From: Craspedostauros australis
Taxonomy: Eukaryota > Bacillariophyta > Bacillariophyceae > Mastogloiales > Achnanthaceae
Assembly: GCA_026770025.1 (NCBI GenBank)
Contig: JAMXDE010000066.1
Span: 1 to 64,000 of the forward strand
DNA: 64,000 nt
Direction: 5' to 3'
Numbering within the stretch: the stretch's first letter is position 1; the number at the start of each line of letters is the position of its first letter. A program made the position numbers and the translations under genes. Below, in pieces: positions 1 through 13,300 of the stretch. The notes under the pieces were generated by a model. It worked only from the letters and a program-made list of their open reading frames with translations. It was not told where the DNA came from and made no database searches.

Positions 1-623
1 ACTGAGCGTTTGTCTCCGACGGGACACAAAAAATGACGGAATCATGGTTCAGTTTTCAGTTGCCCACGGCACATTTTTTGGCCTGTCTGAACTCCAACCT
101 GTGAAGTGACGTCGCTCACATTTTTGCCACATTTGGAGTGCGCGGCCAGTCGCTGGCGATCGTTTTACTGCTCCATCCTTGGGGTGCACTCGTCTCTCAC
201 CCATGGAACCGTCCTGCCAGGTGTGTGCATGGCTGCCACAAATGAAAAGTTGTACAAATGCTTGGGCTCCTATCACCAACAATAGGTCGTGCGGTGCTGT
301 TTCATTTTGTTCCATTTCTCCATTCGAATATTGGTGTTGTCATTGCTGTTTTCGTTCGTGCTCGGTGCTCCACTTGTGCCATGGAACTATGCAGCACATG
401 TGCCAACTTTCTTGTAAAAGGGTGAAAGGCTGATTTATGATAACTTGACTGTCGTCTTCTGATTGCAGCGCGAGAGTGAGCGATGCCCTGCATGCACCGT
501 GCGATGGGACGAGATGTCAGCTCTTGATTGTAGTAAGAGCGGTGAACGGAACAGGATGACTGGTGGCTCTGACGTTGCTGGTCTGATGATCAAAGAAGGA
601 CAACGATGCTGCATGATGTTGTG
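1..623. other. spacer, no gene recognised
   Basis: No long open frame, RNA gene or repeat was recognised here. Short frames on both strands look random in composition and have no domain I recognise. The right edge at 624-640 is the left target duplication of the LINE fragment that follows. Confidence 0.5.
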
Positions 624-640
624 TCATGCACGAGGATCTG

Positions 641-1196
641 GGAACCGATGTAGAGGGGTTTTTCTGAGGCGGCAACAATCCAGAAAGTCCGTGGCGAAAT
701 GGTCTGGATAGCTCATATGTTGCATCTAGCGCATGGCGTTGGGAGCAATGGGCAGCTCGAACGAAGCACTTTTTGAAGGTCAAGACTTTGGCTGAAGCCG
801 GAATAAATCAAGCTCTTCGCAATAGATCAGAATCATTTCGTCTCCGCCGCGAGCACCATCGGCCCACGTCACCACAGGATTCAACGGACGGCACCAACAG
901 CAGACGCGCACATAGCGCAGGTCGCGATATGGGTCGAGCAAACCACACAGATGTTGCATGAACCGACTGCCTCTGGCACCCTGTTCATGTGCTGAAGCGC
1001 AGAAGACGCGCTCATCCAACCCCGGCCTAAAATGTAAAGCAGCCGCATACACGACAGCTCGCACATTCACTGAATGCATAAACAATCAACAGATTCTGTG
1101 CTCCCTTAGTGTCCGGCGCGAAGTTGAAAGGAGGCGGAGGGAAGCGCCTCCAGCGCAGCCCCATAAGAGAGTTTGATCTTTGCATTATTTATTTGC
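641..1196 (+). mobile_element. old 5'-truncated LINE (non-LTR retrotransposon) copy
   Basis: The segment is flanked by an imperfect direct repeat (tcatgcac g/a aggatctg at 624-640 and 1197-1213, 16 of 17 matching) and ends in an A/T-rich ATTT-type tail near 1184-1194. Its 3' part, with gttgaaaggaggcggag near 1122-1140, matches the tail of the LINE at 19820-20318. Translated pieces also match that copy: a WEQW motif near 750 and a WVEQ...LLxxPTASGTLF-like stretch near 931-990 align with WEQW and LWMEQ...LATGPLL of the better copy. The reading frame is interrupted by in-frame stops (for example at the end of the WVEQ block) and by frame changes, so this is a decayed relic. It represents only the C-terminal end of ORF2 plus the 3' UTR. 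Homology to the second copy is seen directly; the LINE class is inferred from the tail, the target duplication and 5' truncation. Confidence 0.7.
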
Positions 1197-1213
1197 TCAT
1201 GCACAAGGATCTG

Positions 1214-2204
1214 AAGCTTCAAGGAACATGACAGACGACGTAGGATGATGGAGGGAGTTGCAATTTTCGGGGCGAGGTTGGTGATGGCGCCATTTGTTGA
1301 TTGGTATCTTTCATCGAGTCCCCAGTCACGGATTACTGACAACTCCATCGACTCCCACAACTTTGCCGCATGCGTTCACAAAATACGATCGGGCACTGTG
1401 CCATGCATGGACGTGGTCGATCGGGACGGCTCGTACTCGCATATGCTCGATGATAGTGCCGATACGCATCAAAGTATTGCTTGCGTTTTGTTGCTGTAGA
1501 CTGGCTCAGATCAGCCTACATTGGTGCATCCATCCGTCCGAGAGGCATTGAGGTTGCAGGCTATGCCATGCTCATTCGCATGCATTCACCTCCACCATTC
1601 TCAAACCTCCACATCCAAAATCATGTGTGAACACTCTTAGGAATGTGAGATCGCGATTCTCAAGCTTGGTTCAGTACGATAAATCCGCTTAGAAGCTGCC
1701 ATGCTGATATGGGTATGGGTATCCAACCATTCAGGTCTTTGCGGAGGCTTCAGGAGCAGATCAAGGGCGTTGATACACCTAATGAGCGCCCCCTGGATAC
1801 AACACAGTTTGATGGACGTCCTGAGATTGATGATTCCAATGGGGATTTGTTCAGATATGGTTCATGTTGGCAGTTCCTGGATGGTGTCACGTGAAGGCAA
1901 AGTTTGAAGGAGCCGGTATTCGAAGATGCAAATGCAGCAAATAACCACATGGAAAGTGTCCGGGAGAGGTCCAAGGATAGCTCAAGATGATTTCATTCCT
2001 CCAAATTGATCAGTGCAGTGCAGATATAGGCCGGTTTGACCCACAGTGGCGTTCGACGATCGGTGTCATCGTGTGTACGAGGAACATGAAGGTGTCAACC
2101 CTTACGAAAGTAAAGAAAGCGTACAAACCCACGGAATATGCCGATGGAAAGGCCTTGGATGGGTCCCAATCGGTTGCATGCCTTCGGACTGTGTCATTCC
2201 CATG
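1214..2204. other. spacer between LINE relic and satellite
   Basis: No gene or RNA recognised. Frames on both strands are short. The last 30-40 bases before 2205 (gcatgaccaaattggaccgg) already resemble the monomer boundary of the satellite to the right, suggesting a decayed edge monomer. Confidence 0.45.
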
Positions 2205-5200
2205 CATGACCAAATTGGACCGGAGTGACCCTAAATATACATTGGCGACCTATAACACTCGGAGCGTGCCCATCGGGGGACCATACTATGGCCCACTATT
2301 GTTGGTTTGCTCGCGCATTGATCATTCCTATGTACATCTGGCCAGAACACGATATTCAGTGGCGCTGAATATTCACTGTCATATGAATCACCAAATTTGA
2401 CCGGAGGCACGCTTAAATATGCATTGGCGACCTATAACCAGTCGGAACGCACCCATGGGGGACCATACCATGGCCCACCATCGTTGGTTTGCTCGCGCAT
2501 TGATCATTCCTATGTACATCTGGCCAGAACACGATATTCAGTGGCGCTGAATATTCTACTTCATGTGTGTGACGCAATTTGACCGGAGGATCCCTTAAAT
2601 ATGCAATGACAGCTATAACCACTCGGAACGCACCATGGGGACCATACCATGGCCCACCATCGTTGGTTTGCCCGCGCATTGACCATTCCTATGCACTTCT
2701 GTCCAGAACACGATATTCAGTGGTGCTGAATATTCTACTTCATGTGTGTGACGCAATTTGACCGGAGGATCCCTTAAATATGCAATGACAGCCTATAACA
2801 ACTTGGAACGCACCCATTGGGGACCATACCATGGCCTACCATCGTTGGTTTGCTCGCGCATTGATCATTCCTATGCACTTCTGTCCAGAACACGATATTC
2901 AGTGGCGCTGAATATTCTACTTCATATGTATCACCAAATTTGACGGAGAGACCCTTAAATATGCAATGACGGCCTATAACCACTTGGAACGCACCCAACA
3001 GGGGCCATACACGGCCCACCATCGTTGGTTTGCTTGCGCATTGACCATTCCTATGCACTTCTGGCCAGAACACGATATTCAGTGTTGCTGAATATTCACT
3101 GTCATATGAATCACCAAAATTGACCGCAGAACCCCTTAAATATGCAATGACGGCCTATAACAACTCGGAACGCACCCATTGGGGACCATACCATGGCCCA
3201 CCATCGTTGGTTTGCTCGCGCATTGACATTCCTATGTACATCTATCCAGAACACGATATTCAGTGGCGCTGAATATTCTACTTCATGTGTGTGACGCAAT
3301 TTGACCGCAGAACCCCTAAATACGTAATGGCGGTCTATAACCACTCGAGAACGCACCCATCGGGGACCATAACATGGCCCACCATCGTTGGTTTGCTCGC
3401 GCATTGATCATTCCTATGCACTTCTGTCCAGAACACGATATTCAGTGGCGCTGAATATTCACTGTCATATGTATCACCAAATTTGACCGGAGGATCCTGT
3501 ATTACGTAATTACGACCTATAACCACTCGGAACGCACCCATCGGGAACCATACCATGGCCCACCATCGTTGGTTTGCTCGCGCATTGATCATTTGTATGT
3601 ACATCTGGCCAGAACACGATATACATTGCCTCTGAATATTCACTGTCATATGAATCACCAAATTGGACGGAGTGACCCCTAAATATGTAATGATGCTCTA
3701 TAACCACTCGGAACGCACCCATCGGGGACCATAACATGGCCCACCATCGTTGGTTTGCTCGCGCATTGACCATTCCTATGTACATCTAGCCAGAACACGA
3801 TATTCAGTGGTGCTGAATATTCAACTTCATATGAATCACCAAATATGACCGGAGTGACCCTTAAATACGTAATAGCGCTCAATAACCACTTGGAACGCAC
3901 CCATCGGGGACCATACCATGGCCCACTATCGTTGGTTTGCTCGCGCATTGATCATTTGTATGTACATCTGGCCAGAACACGATATTCAGTGGTGCTGAAT
4001 ATTCAACTTCATATGAATCACCAAATTGGACGGAGTGACCCCTAAATATGCAATGACGGTCTATAACCACTTGGAACGCACCCATCGGGGACCATACCAT
4101 GGCCCACCATCGTTGGTTTGCTCGCGCATTGATCATTTGTATGTACATCTGGCCAGAACACGATATTCAGTGGTGCTGAATATTCAACTTCATATGTATC
4201 ACCAAATTGGACGGAGTGACCCCTAAATACGTAATGGCAACCTATAACCACTTGGAACGCACCCATGGGGGACCATACCATGGCCCACCATCGTTGGTTT
4301 GCTCGCGCATTGACCATTCCTATGTACATCTGGCCAGAACACGATATTCAGTGGCGCTGAATATTCACTGTCATATGAATCAACAAATATGACCGGAGGA
4401 TCCCTTAAATATGCAATGATGCTCTATAACCACTCGGAACGCACCCATCGGGGACCATACCATGGCCCACCATCGTTGGTTTGCTCGCGCATTGATCATT
4501 TGTATGTACATCTGGCCAGAACACGATATACATTGCCTCTGAATATTCACTGTCATATGAATCACCAAATTGGACGGAGTGACCCCTAAATATGTAATGA
4601 TGCTCTATAACCACTCGGAACGCACCCATCGGGACCATAACATGGCCCACCATCGTTGGTTTGCTCGCGCATTGACCATTCCTATGTACATCTAGCCAGA
4701 ACACGATATTCAGTGGTGCTGAATATTCAACTTCATATGAATCACCAAATATGACCGGAGTGACCCTTAAATACGTAATAGCGCTCAATAACCACTTGGA
4801 ACGCACCCATCGGGGACCATACCATGGCCCACTATCGTTGGTTTGCTCGCGCATTGATCATTTGTATGTACATCTGGCCAGAACACGATATTCAGTGGTG
4901 CTGAATATTCAACTTCATATGAATCACCAAATTGGACGGAGTGACCCCTAAATATGCAATGACGGTCTATAACCACTTGGAACGCACCCATCGGGGACCA
5001 TACCATGGCCCACCATCGTTGGTTTGCTCGCGCATTGATCATTTGTATGTACATCTGGCCAGAACACGATATTCAGTGGTGCTGAATATTCAACTTCATA
5101 TGTATCACCAAATTGGACGGAGTGACCCCTAAATACGTAATGGCAACCTATAACCACTTGGAACGCACCCATGGGGGACCATACCATGGCCCACCATCGT

Positions 5201-6597
5201 TGGTTTGCTCGCGCATTGACCATTCCTATGTACATCTAGCCAGAACACGATATTCAGTGGTGCTGAATATTCAACTTCATATGAATCACCAAATATGACC
5301 GGAGTGACCCTTAAATACGTAATAGCGCTCAATAACCACTTGGAACGCACCCATCGGGGACCATACCATGGCCCACTATCGTTGGTTGCTCGCGCATTGA
5401 TCATTTGTATGTACATCTGGCCAGAACACGATATTCAGTGGTGCTGAATATTCAACTTCATATGAATCACCAAATTGGACGGAGTGACCCCTAAATATGC
5501 AATGACGGTCTATAACCACTTGGAACGCACCCATCGGGGACCATACCATGGCCCACCATCGTTGGTTTGCTCGCGCATTGATCATTTGTATGTACATCTG
5601 GCCAGAACACGATATTCAGTGGTGCTGAATATTCAACTTCATATGTATCACCAAATTGGACGGAGTGACCCCTAAATACGTAATGGCAACCTATAACCAC
5701 TTGGAACGCACCCATGGGGGACCATACCATGGCCCACCATCGTTGGTTTGCTCGCGCATTGACCATTCCTATGTACATCTAGCCAGAACACGATATTCAG
5801 TGGTGCTGAATATTCAACTTCATATGAATCACCAAATTGGACGGAGTGACCCCTAAATATGCAATGACGGTCTATAACCACTTGGAACGCACCCATCGGG
5901 GACCATACCATGGCCCACCATCGTTGGTTTGCTCGCGCATTGATCATTTGTATGTACATCTGGCCAGAACACGATATTCAGTGGTGCTGAATATTCAACT
6001 TCATATGAATCACCAAATTGGACGGAGTGACCCCTAAATATGCAATGACGGTCTATAACCACTTGGAACGCACCCATTGGGGACCATACCATGGCCCACC
6101 ATCGTTGGTTTGCTCGCGCATTGATCATTTGTATGTACATCTGTCCAGAACACGATATTCAGTGGCGCTGAATATTCACTGTCATATGAATCACCAAATT
6201 CGACGGAGTGACCCCTAAATATGCAATGACGGCCTATAACCACTTGGAACGCACCCATTGGGGACCATACCATGGCCCACCATTGTTGGTTTGCTCGCGC
6301 ATTGATCATTTGTATGCACATCTGTCCAGAACACGATATTCAGTGGCGCTGAATATTCACTGTCATATGAATCACCAAATTCGACCGGAGGATCCTATAA
6401 ATACGTAATTACGACCTATAACCACTTGGAACGCACCCATTGGAGGCCGTACCATGGCCCACCATCGTTGGTTTGCTCGCGCATTGACCATTCCTATGTA
6501 CATCTGGCCAGAACACGATATTCAGTGGTGCTGAATATTCACTGTCATATGAATCACCAAATATGACCGGAGAGACCCCTAAATATGCAATTACGAC
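2205..6597. repeat. 181-bp tandem satellite, about 24 monomers
   Basis: A head-to-tail array whose monomers all contain the same landmarks: ccaaattggacggagtgaccc, aatatgcaatgacgg, ggaccataccatggcccacc, ttggtttgctcgcgcattga and gaacacgatattcag. Landmarks recur every 181 bases, sometimes 180-182. Each monomer holds a hairpin with arms ATATTCAG and CTGAATAT around a 5-nt loop (TGGTG or TGGCG). Monomers at 2.2-3.6 kb are more diverged; those at 3.66-6.2 kb are nearly identical and form higher-order blocks of 5 monomers (shift 906 bp) and 3 monomers (shift 543 bp). Open frames of 60-95 codons exist on both strands, but 181 is not a multiple of three and the frames restart each unit, so I read them as by-products of low stop density, not genes. 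Ends are sharp within tens of bases. Confidence 0.95.
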
Positions 6598-7218
6598 CAC
6601 CCCCACTGTATACCAGATGGATTTCTTTACGGCGAGCGCCTGATCACTCTCTCATGCCATCTGGGTGCCCTCTCATCTCACTCTATCATAGTATTTTCCA
6701 CGCGTATAGAGCCTATGTTCACAAATGATAAACATATCGTTCATACAAAGTCCAGACTTTAAACAAGCGCACATGGTAGTCGCTATGCGCAAAAAAACAA
6801 CATAACAATTGGAGATACTCCGTTGCAATTGTTTTTACCTTGTCATTTTAACGCGATACTACGTAAGAGCTAATCAAATGAGTATAGAGGTTTATTTGTG
6901 GGACTGGATCGTACCGTGTAACTTGCACTGTGTTCCTTGTTTGGTCATGAGTCTGATTCGCAAAAAAAAATTTCTCAATTCGCTAATATGAAAGTCACGC
7001 CAGTCGACTTTCCCAATGCCGCCCAAACTGCTAAAACCAGAGGCTCTCACAGTACGTGCTCATGATTAAACAATTTCCCTCTCTGACACGTCACTAATTT
7101 GGGACTAGCTAAGGCGGATCCACGGGATACTACGAATCGGCGATCGAAAAGAGGAAGTACCACGGATGGGAGACACCATTCCGTTTTGCGAAGTTGATTT
7201 TGCGAATTATCGAGTTTG
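6598..7218. other. A/T-rich spacer, no gene recognised
   Basis: About 620 bases between the satellite and the partial LTR of element A1. It contains homopolymer runs (caaaaaaacaac near 6790, gcaaaaaaaaatttc near 6960) and no frame above 60 codons that looks coding. It does not resemble the copia B sequence on the far side of A1, so it is not the other half of that target. Confidence 0.5.
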
Positions 7219-7370
7219 TTGTGTTCCGTTTCCCCTGTAATTCTGACGAATCACAGTATACTATCGACACGAATGTAGTTATACCGTCCAAGTGCGTATG
7301 AGAGAATAGCGGGTGAACGATGCACATATACACGTACATCTCGACATATACTCACATGTACATCTCGACA
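7219..7370 (-). repeat. partial 3' LTR of A1
   Basis: Matches 14397-14548 almost base for base, including tgtgttccgtttcccctg at its left edge and the repeated acatctcgaca motif at its right edge, next to the pol end. The remainder of the LTR expected to the left is absent; the sequence there is unrelated. Confidence 0.85.
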
Positions 7371-7390
7371 CCCTTCCTGTGTGCATTCGG

Positions 7391-10300
7391 TCATTCGAAT
7401 GTTCTCGATGTGTCAAGGTACGACTTCTCATGTTCACGTTGCAAGTCGGCCTTGATGTTCTTGGTGAATCCGTCGCTTGTGTTTTGCTCGGATTTGACGA
7501 AAATGATCTCGATGGTTTTGTTGATTACCATGTTCCTCACGTAATGATGGCGCACGTCGATGTGCCGTGATCGTTGGGATGTCGATGGGTTCTTGGCGAT
7601 GAAGATCGCTCCGATGTTGTCCACACGGACCTTAATCGGTGTCTTCACTGGGACGCCCACACTTTCGAGTAGCTGCACGACGAAGAAGATCTCCTTTGCC
7701 GCTTCAGAAAGGGCAACGTATTCTGCTTCCGATGAGCTGAGTGTGACGGCCTTCTGTGCCTTGGATCGCCAAAGGATCGGCGCCTTGCACAGGTATAGGA
7801 TGAACCCTCCTACGCTGATTCTCGTGTTCTTGTCTCCTGCGTATTCGCTATCGCAGAAGAGCTCCATGTCCCAGCCGTCGTCGTCTGGACGCGCTGGATG
7901 GATCTTCAATCCATACTCCTTCGTATCGATCACATACTTTATGATCCGATACATCTCCTTCATTGCGGCCTTGGTGGGCCCGATCAATACCTTGGAGAGT
8001 TCCCTCACAGGGTTCGCGATATCTGGTCGCGAGTGCTTGATGAGGAAGAGTAGCATACCGACGCCTCGGCGGTACTCGGCATGTTCTTCCGGTCCAACTT
8101 TCTGCAGTCCGTTATCTTCGGACGGTCGTACGATGATTTGACCCGGGGTTCCCGGTGTCCCATAGCGTTGCATCTTCTCAACCTTGGTTCCGAATTCTTC
8201 AATGAGGTGTCAGATGAGATGTGGTTGACGCAATGTTGCTCTAGTCTTGTTGTGGTTCAACTCGATGTTGCAGCTAAGGTAGTCTCCGAGTCCGTGCTCG
8301 ATTGTTACCTTGAATTTGCTGCCTTGGATGTCCTTCAGGAATGTCTCCAGTGCCTTGGAGTCTCCGCAACAGAAGCAATCGTCCACGTAGATGGCCACGA
8401 TCATACTTCCTTCGTTCGTCTTCCTGTAGAACAGGCACGGGTCTGCTGCGCTCTGTTCGAAGTTGATATTCTTGAGGGTCGATACCAACATCTTGAACCA
8501 TTGCCTGGCGCTCTGCACAAGTCCGTAGATTGGCTTGTGTAGGGTCAGGGCTTTGTCTGCTTGATGATCCATCCCATTGGGACAGTTCATGTAGATCTCC
8601 TCGTCGAGGTCTCCGTGTAGGAATGCCGTTACGACATCGACGAGTGCGCAGTCCATCTTCTTGATCAGCATGATCACCATCATGACCCGATAGGTCACGT
8701 CATGGATGACAGGTGAGTAATGCTCTTGAAAGTCTACTCCTGCGATTTGTGAGTAGCCACATGCAACGAGCCGCGCTCGATGTGTGCCGTCACGCTTCAG
8801 CTTGAAGACCCATTTGCATTTGCAGCATCTGCGGCCGCGTGGGATGGCGTCTCGTTTGATCTTGCTGTATACCTTGCGTGTATCCATGGAGTCGAACTCC
8901 TTCTTGATGGCTGCTCGATATCCCTTTCGATGGATGGGATCTGGGTGATTGAAGGCTCCATTGAATGTCATTGGTTCGATGTGCTTCCTTGACTCTCCGT
9001 TCTGGTCCTGCATCGACAGTCCAATGTCGATCGCTGGTGTCTCGGTAATGATTGCATTCATCCCGTATAGACCTGTTGTGCTATGATGGGTGATCTCGAT
9101 CTCTTCTTCTTCGTCTACGATTTCCTCATCATCTGTGGTTTCGTTGTTATCACTCGTTTTGTTGTTTGATTCGTCAGCTATCTCATCGCTGAGTTCATCA
9201 CTGTTTTCGTTGGATGATGATTCGCTCTCGTAATCTTCCTCCTTTCGACCTCGTTCGTTGAAGTCTGCGAGCTCACGCAGAGCTCTGGGAATACTCTTCC
9301 CTGCAGCTGACGTGGGATGAGCTTCTCCCTTCCTGCCTTGTGCTTCGTGACGTCGGATCCTCTCCTTTCTGTCTGTGTCACGCTTGCTTGGTTTGCTTGG
9401 TGGAGATCTGTATGGTGTACCATGTGTAGACCTCGCTGGTGTGTTCGGAGGGGTGACGCCTGTATCATCATCGGCTTCGTCGCCGGATGGTAGGATCTCG
9501 TCATCCTCATGATTGGATTCGCTCCGATCTTCCTCGTCGTTGTGGACTAGTTGAGTCACTACTCCGTCGTCCTCGTCATCCTCATCGTCCCTGTCCGATA
9601 GGATGTAGTACCTGTTGCTGTCAGCGAAAGATACTCTCTTCGCTTCCGATGTTTGACGCGTTGCCGTCCTTGGCGTTGCTCCCTTCTGTCCGATGGTTGT
9701 GAAGCCGTCTGCGTCAGTTGTTCCTGTTTCGTTGGATATGTTCGATGCTGGCGCCCAGCCACGGAACTGTCCGTATGATTGGTTGAGCCACTTGATGTCG
9801 CGTGAGCAGATCAGTGACTTGGTCGAGGGTCTGTACATGTTGTAGACCCCTGATGCGTGTTGGTGTGCATATCCGATGAACACCATCTCTTCTCCTCTAT
9901 TCTTGAGCTTGGCGGTAATCCCGCCGTAGGTAGTCTTCACAACACCCACCTCTCCGAACGTGCGGAGTGCATCCGCATATGGTGGATCGTTGCCAAAGAA
10001 TTGTCGATGTGGTGATTCCTTTTGATTCTTCGCTACGGTGATGTTGGCGATGGCGGTGGCAGTGCTAGCAGCTGCTGCCCACAGGCCATGCGTATACTCT
10101 TCGTCGAGCTGTGCTCCGTTGAGCATGGAGCGGATCTTGGTGTAGAGGTACGCGAACTTGCGTTCCACTCTGCCGTTCTGTTGCGGCGTGTTCGATGCCG
10201 TGAATTCGAATCTCACGTTGAGTCCTGCATCAATGAGAATATCCTGTGTGGTTTTGTTCTCTCTGCTGTTGTCACCTCGGAAGATGATCTGTTGGTCACC

Positions 10301-13300
10301 AGTCTGTGACTTGATCGTTTGGATGAATCGTTTGATGTATCCTGGTTGATCACTCTTGTTCTTGAGAAAGAAACTCCAGCAGTGATCCGTGCAGTCGTCC
10401 ACGATCAGGGTCCAGTAGCGTTTATCTCCGAAGCTTATGTGTTTAGTGTAACTAATGTCAATGAAGAGCCGTTCGCCGCGGCGAGTCGCTCTCGGAATGG
10501 TTGCCTTCGGAATGTTCTTCACTCTTGCGTTCGCGACCGCGCAGTCGCGACATACCGGCATCTCGCCGATAATCTTCCATCCGTATTGGGCGGCTGTTCG
10601 CTTCATGGTTTCGAGTGGCGCGTGGCCGAGCATTCGATGCAAGTTCACCGCGATGATCTCCTTGGATGGGTTCTTGACGATGGCTGTGCAAGCCTTGTCG
10701 TTGTTCGTTGGCATGATGGGATGCATCTGCACTCCCGTGATGAATCCGTTCGATGTGGGGAAGACTCGATCGAATACGATCTTCGTTCCGGATCCGTTGA
10801 TGATGTCCATCAGAATGCCGTTGCTACCAAGCTGGTAACCGTTGTACAGAGCCTTGTTCGTGGAGAAAAGGTTCACCGCCATTTTCGGTGTGTACTTCAC
10901 GTCATCGAGCCGGATGATGTGGTCAGTGTTGTCTTGTTGCTTGACCTTCAAGCGAATGGATCCCATTTTGGGAGAGTCCAGCTTCGTGCTGTCTCCCACT
11001 TGGACGAATGACTTGATGTGCCGCACATTGAAGAGAGCGGCGTCTGAATTGACGATGTGACACGAAGCTCCACTGTCGGCGAGCCAGGTGTCCTTGTTGA
11101 CCTTGTCCTTGTGCTTGGTGCTCAGCTCGTGGAGCTGCTCCACGGCTGCCGCAGCTATCTCGTCGTCGAAGCTGCCTTCATCGTCGTCTTCGTGAACTCC
11201 ATCTTCGTTGTATGGATTGTGATCTTCATCGTCGTCCATGTTGTTGGGTAGTTGTGCGTAGTCCGATGGAATCGTGTTGCTTCGGTGTGATCCTGTGGCT
11301 GGATCGTATGGGTGGACGCGTGATCGCTCTCGCAAGAGTACACGCATGCATCCTCCAAGGATGTAGTGCAGATCCGTCTCTGGGATCGTCTCCGTGTTGT
11401 CCGCTTCCAATATGCGGTTGATGACGACCGAATTGGTAAGGATCTCTTCGATTGATCTGAAGTTCTCGGATAGGATGGATCCCATCATGTTCACCCATAT
11501 CGGTCTGAGCACTCCTTGTACGTGTCCTGGGAAGAGGTTCGTTCCTGCTTCCATTACGGCATCGAAGATGAGTTGCTTCTGGATCACCAATGCTGTTTCT
11601 GTTGCATATGGGACGGTGTCATGACGATGGAGGTAGTTGGACTCGTAGGGATTCTCAATTGGTGGAAAGTCGATGTCTCTTGGATAGACGACGCGCCCGT
11701 TTGGGTTGAAGCTGTCGTCTGGATGATTGCCGTCCTCGGATTCGTCGCTGTCATCTTCGTCGAAGATGCCCGATCTGTTGTTCCCCGCTGCTGGAGGAGG
11801 CGGCGCCGCTGCGCGGTTCGTTTCGCCTTGGCCTTGATTGATGAAGGTTCCCGTTCTCTCGTATCTCCCAGCTTGAGGAGGCGGCGCTGCGCCGCGGTTC
11901 GCCTCGTTGTCTTCATCTGCGCCGTCCTCGTTGGTGTCGTCGTCGTCGTCGCTCATGGCCTCTTCGATGTCACTATCGTTGGCCTCGTCGTCCATCTCAG
12001 CTTCGTCGCCGTATGAACCGATCAGGTCGTGCGCGTTGAAGCAGCATTCGTAGCTCACTTCGCGTCTTGGATCCACCTCGTGGATGATTGGCTCCTCGCT
12101 GAGCCACTCTGCGACGATCTCATCGTCCTGTACTTCGTCGTCACTTCCGACGCACTCGAAGTTATCGAAGAAGGAGTCTTCGATGTAGTCGTCGGACACC
12201 AACATGCAGAGCGGCATGTCCTTCGCAGAGAGTACCATCTCGTGCCCGCTCTTGTCGTGTCCTTCCGTAGCCGCGTTGGCTTGTTCGTTGGCCTTCTTGT
12301 TCTCGTTGAACTTCTTCTTTCGGCACTCCGCCTCGCAATGTCCGAAAATGCCACAGTAGTTGCACTTCCCGTTGAAGCCGCTTCCCTTGTTGCGATTGTT
12401 GTTGCGCTTTCCGTTCATCTTGTTGTTGTTGTTGTTGTTTTTCTTGTTGTTCGATTTCTTGCGTTCTGGACAATCGGCGGATCTATGACCATACACGCCA
12501 CAGTTGTGACAAGTACCCTTGAAGTTACCGGTGCTTGTGAAGCCGGTGTCGTTGCTCTTCGTGTTACTGTCTTGGAAGTCGTCGACGTATGCCTTGCCTC
12601 CTCTGTGAGTGGCGTATGCAGTACGGAGTACTCCTCTGATCGTGTTGATGGTGACCAGTTCCGGATTGAACGTGAGTTGATGTTGGAAGTTCACGATGTG
12701 GGTTCTGTACTCGTTGCTCACCGTGCTGAGGATTTGCATGATCATTTCCTCTTCCGTGATCTCGTACTTGACATCGTGGAGACGCGATCGTAGACTCTCG
12801 AGTTGCGTGATGTAGATGTCGGGGTCCGAGTCTCTCTTCATCTTTTCGTTGTTGAATTGGCGCTTGAGTTTGATCTTCGTCACCGCGTCGGATGGTCGGA
12901 ACTTCTCCGCGAGAACGTTCCACGCTGCGTGTGCGTCTCCTTCGGGGTAGTCGTCGGAGATGCACTGGTTGATGTACTGGATGGCTTGCTTGCCTTTTCC
13001 TTTCTCTGCATCCATCATGAGGATCAGATCGCTGAAGCAGTCGCATCCCAGCTTGTAGATTTCTTCCATCGCTTCCTTGGCTTCTCCGGCGGCTGCCGCG
13101 ATCTCGCTCACTGTTGGCACTTTGGTCTTGCCCAACATCACGTCTCTCGTCTTCTGTGCACGAGCGTATGCCTTCGCTTGGGACTCCCATGCGCTGTAGT
13201 CTTCCTGTTCACTGCTGAACATTGGCGCCTTGATGCGTCGCTTGTTCATGTTGGCTGATGTCGCCATGTTGATTCGTTGTTTCGTTGTTGGTGCGCTCGC

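Noticed and set aside
2397-6408. Many 60-95 codon frames on both strands of the satellite, similar to each other
   Set aside because: They follow the 181-bp period, shift frame every unit and exist on both strands; they are by-products of a repeat with few stops, not a gene family.
2205-6597. CRISPR-like array
   Set aside because: Monomers are 181 bp with no unique spacers between repeats, in a eukaryotic context.
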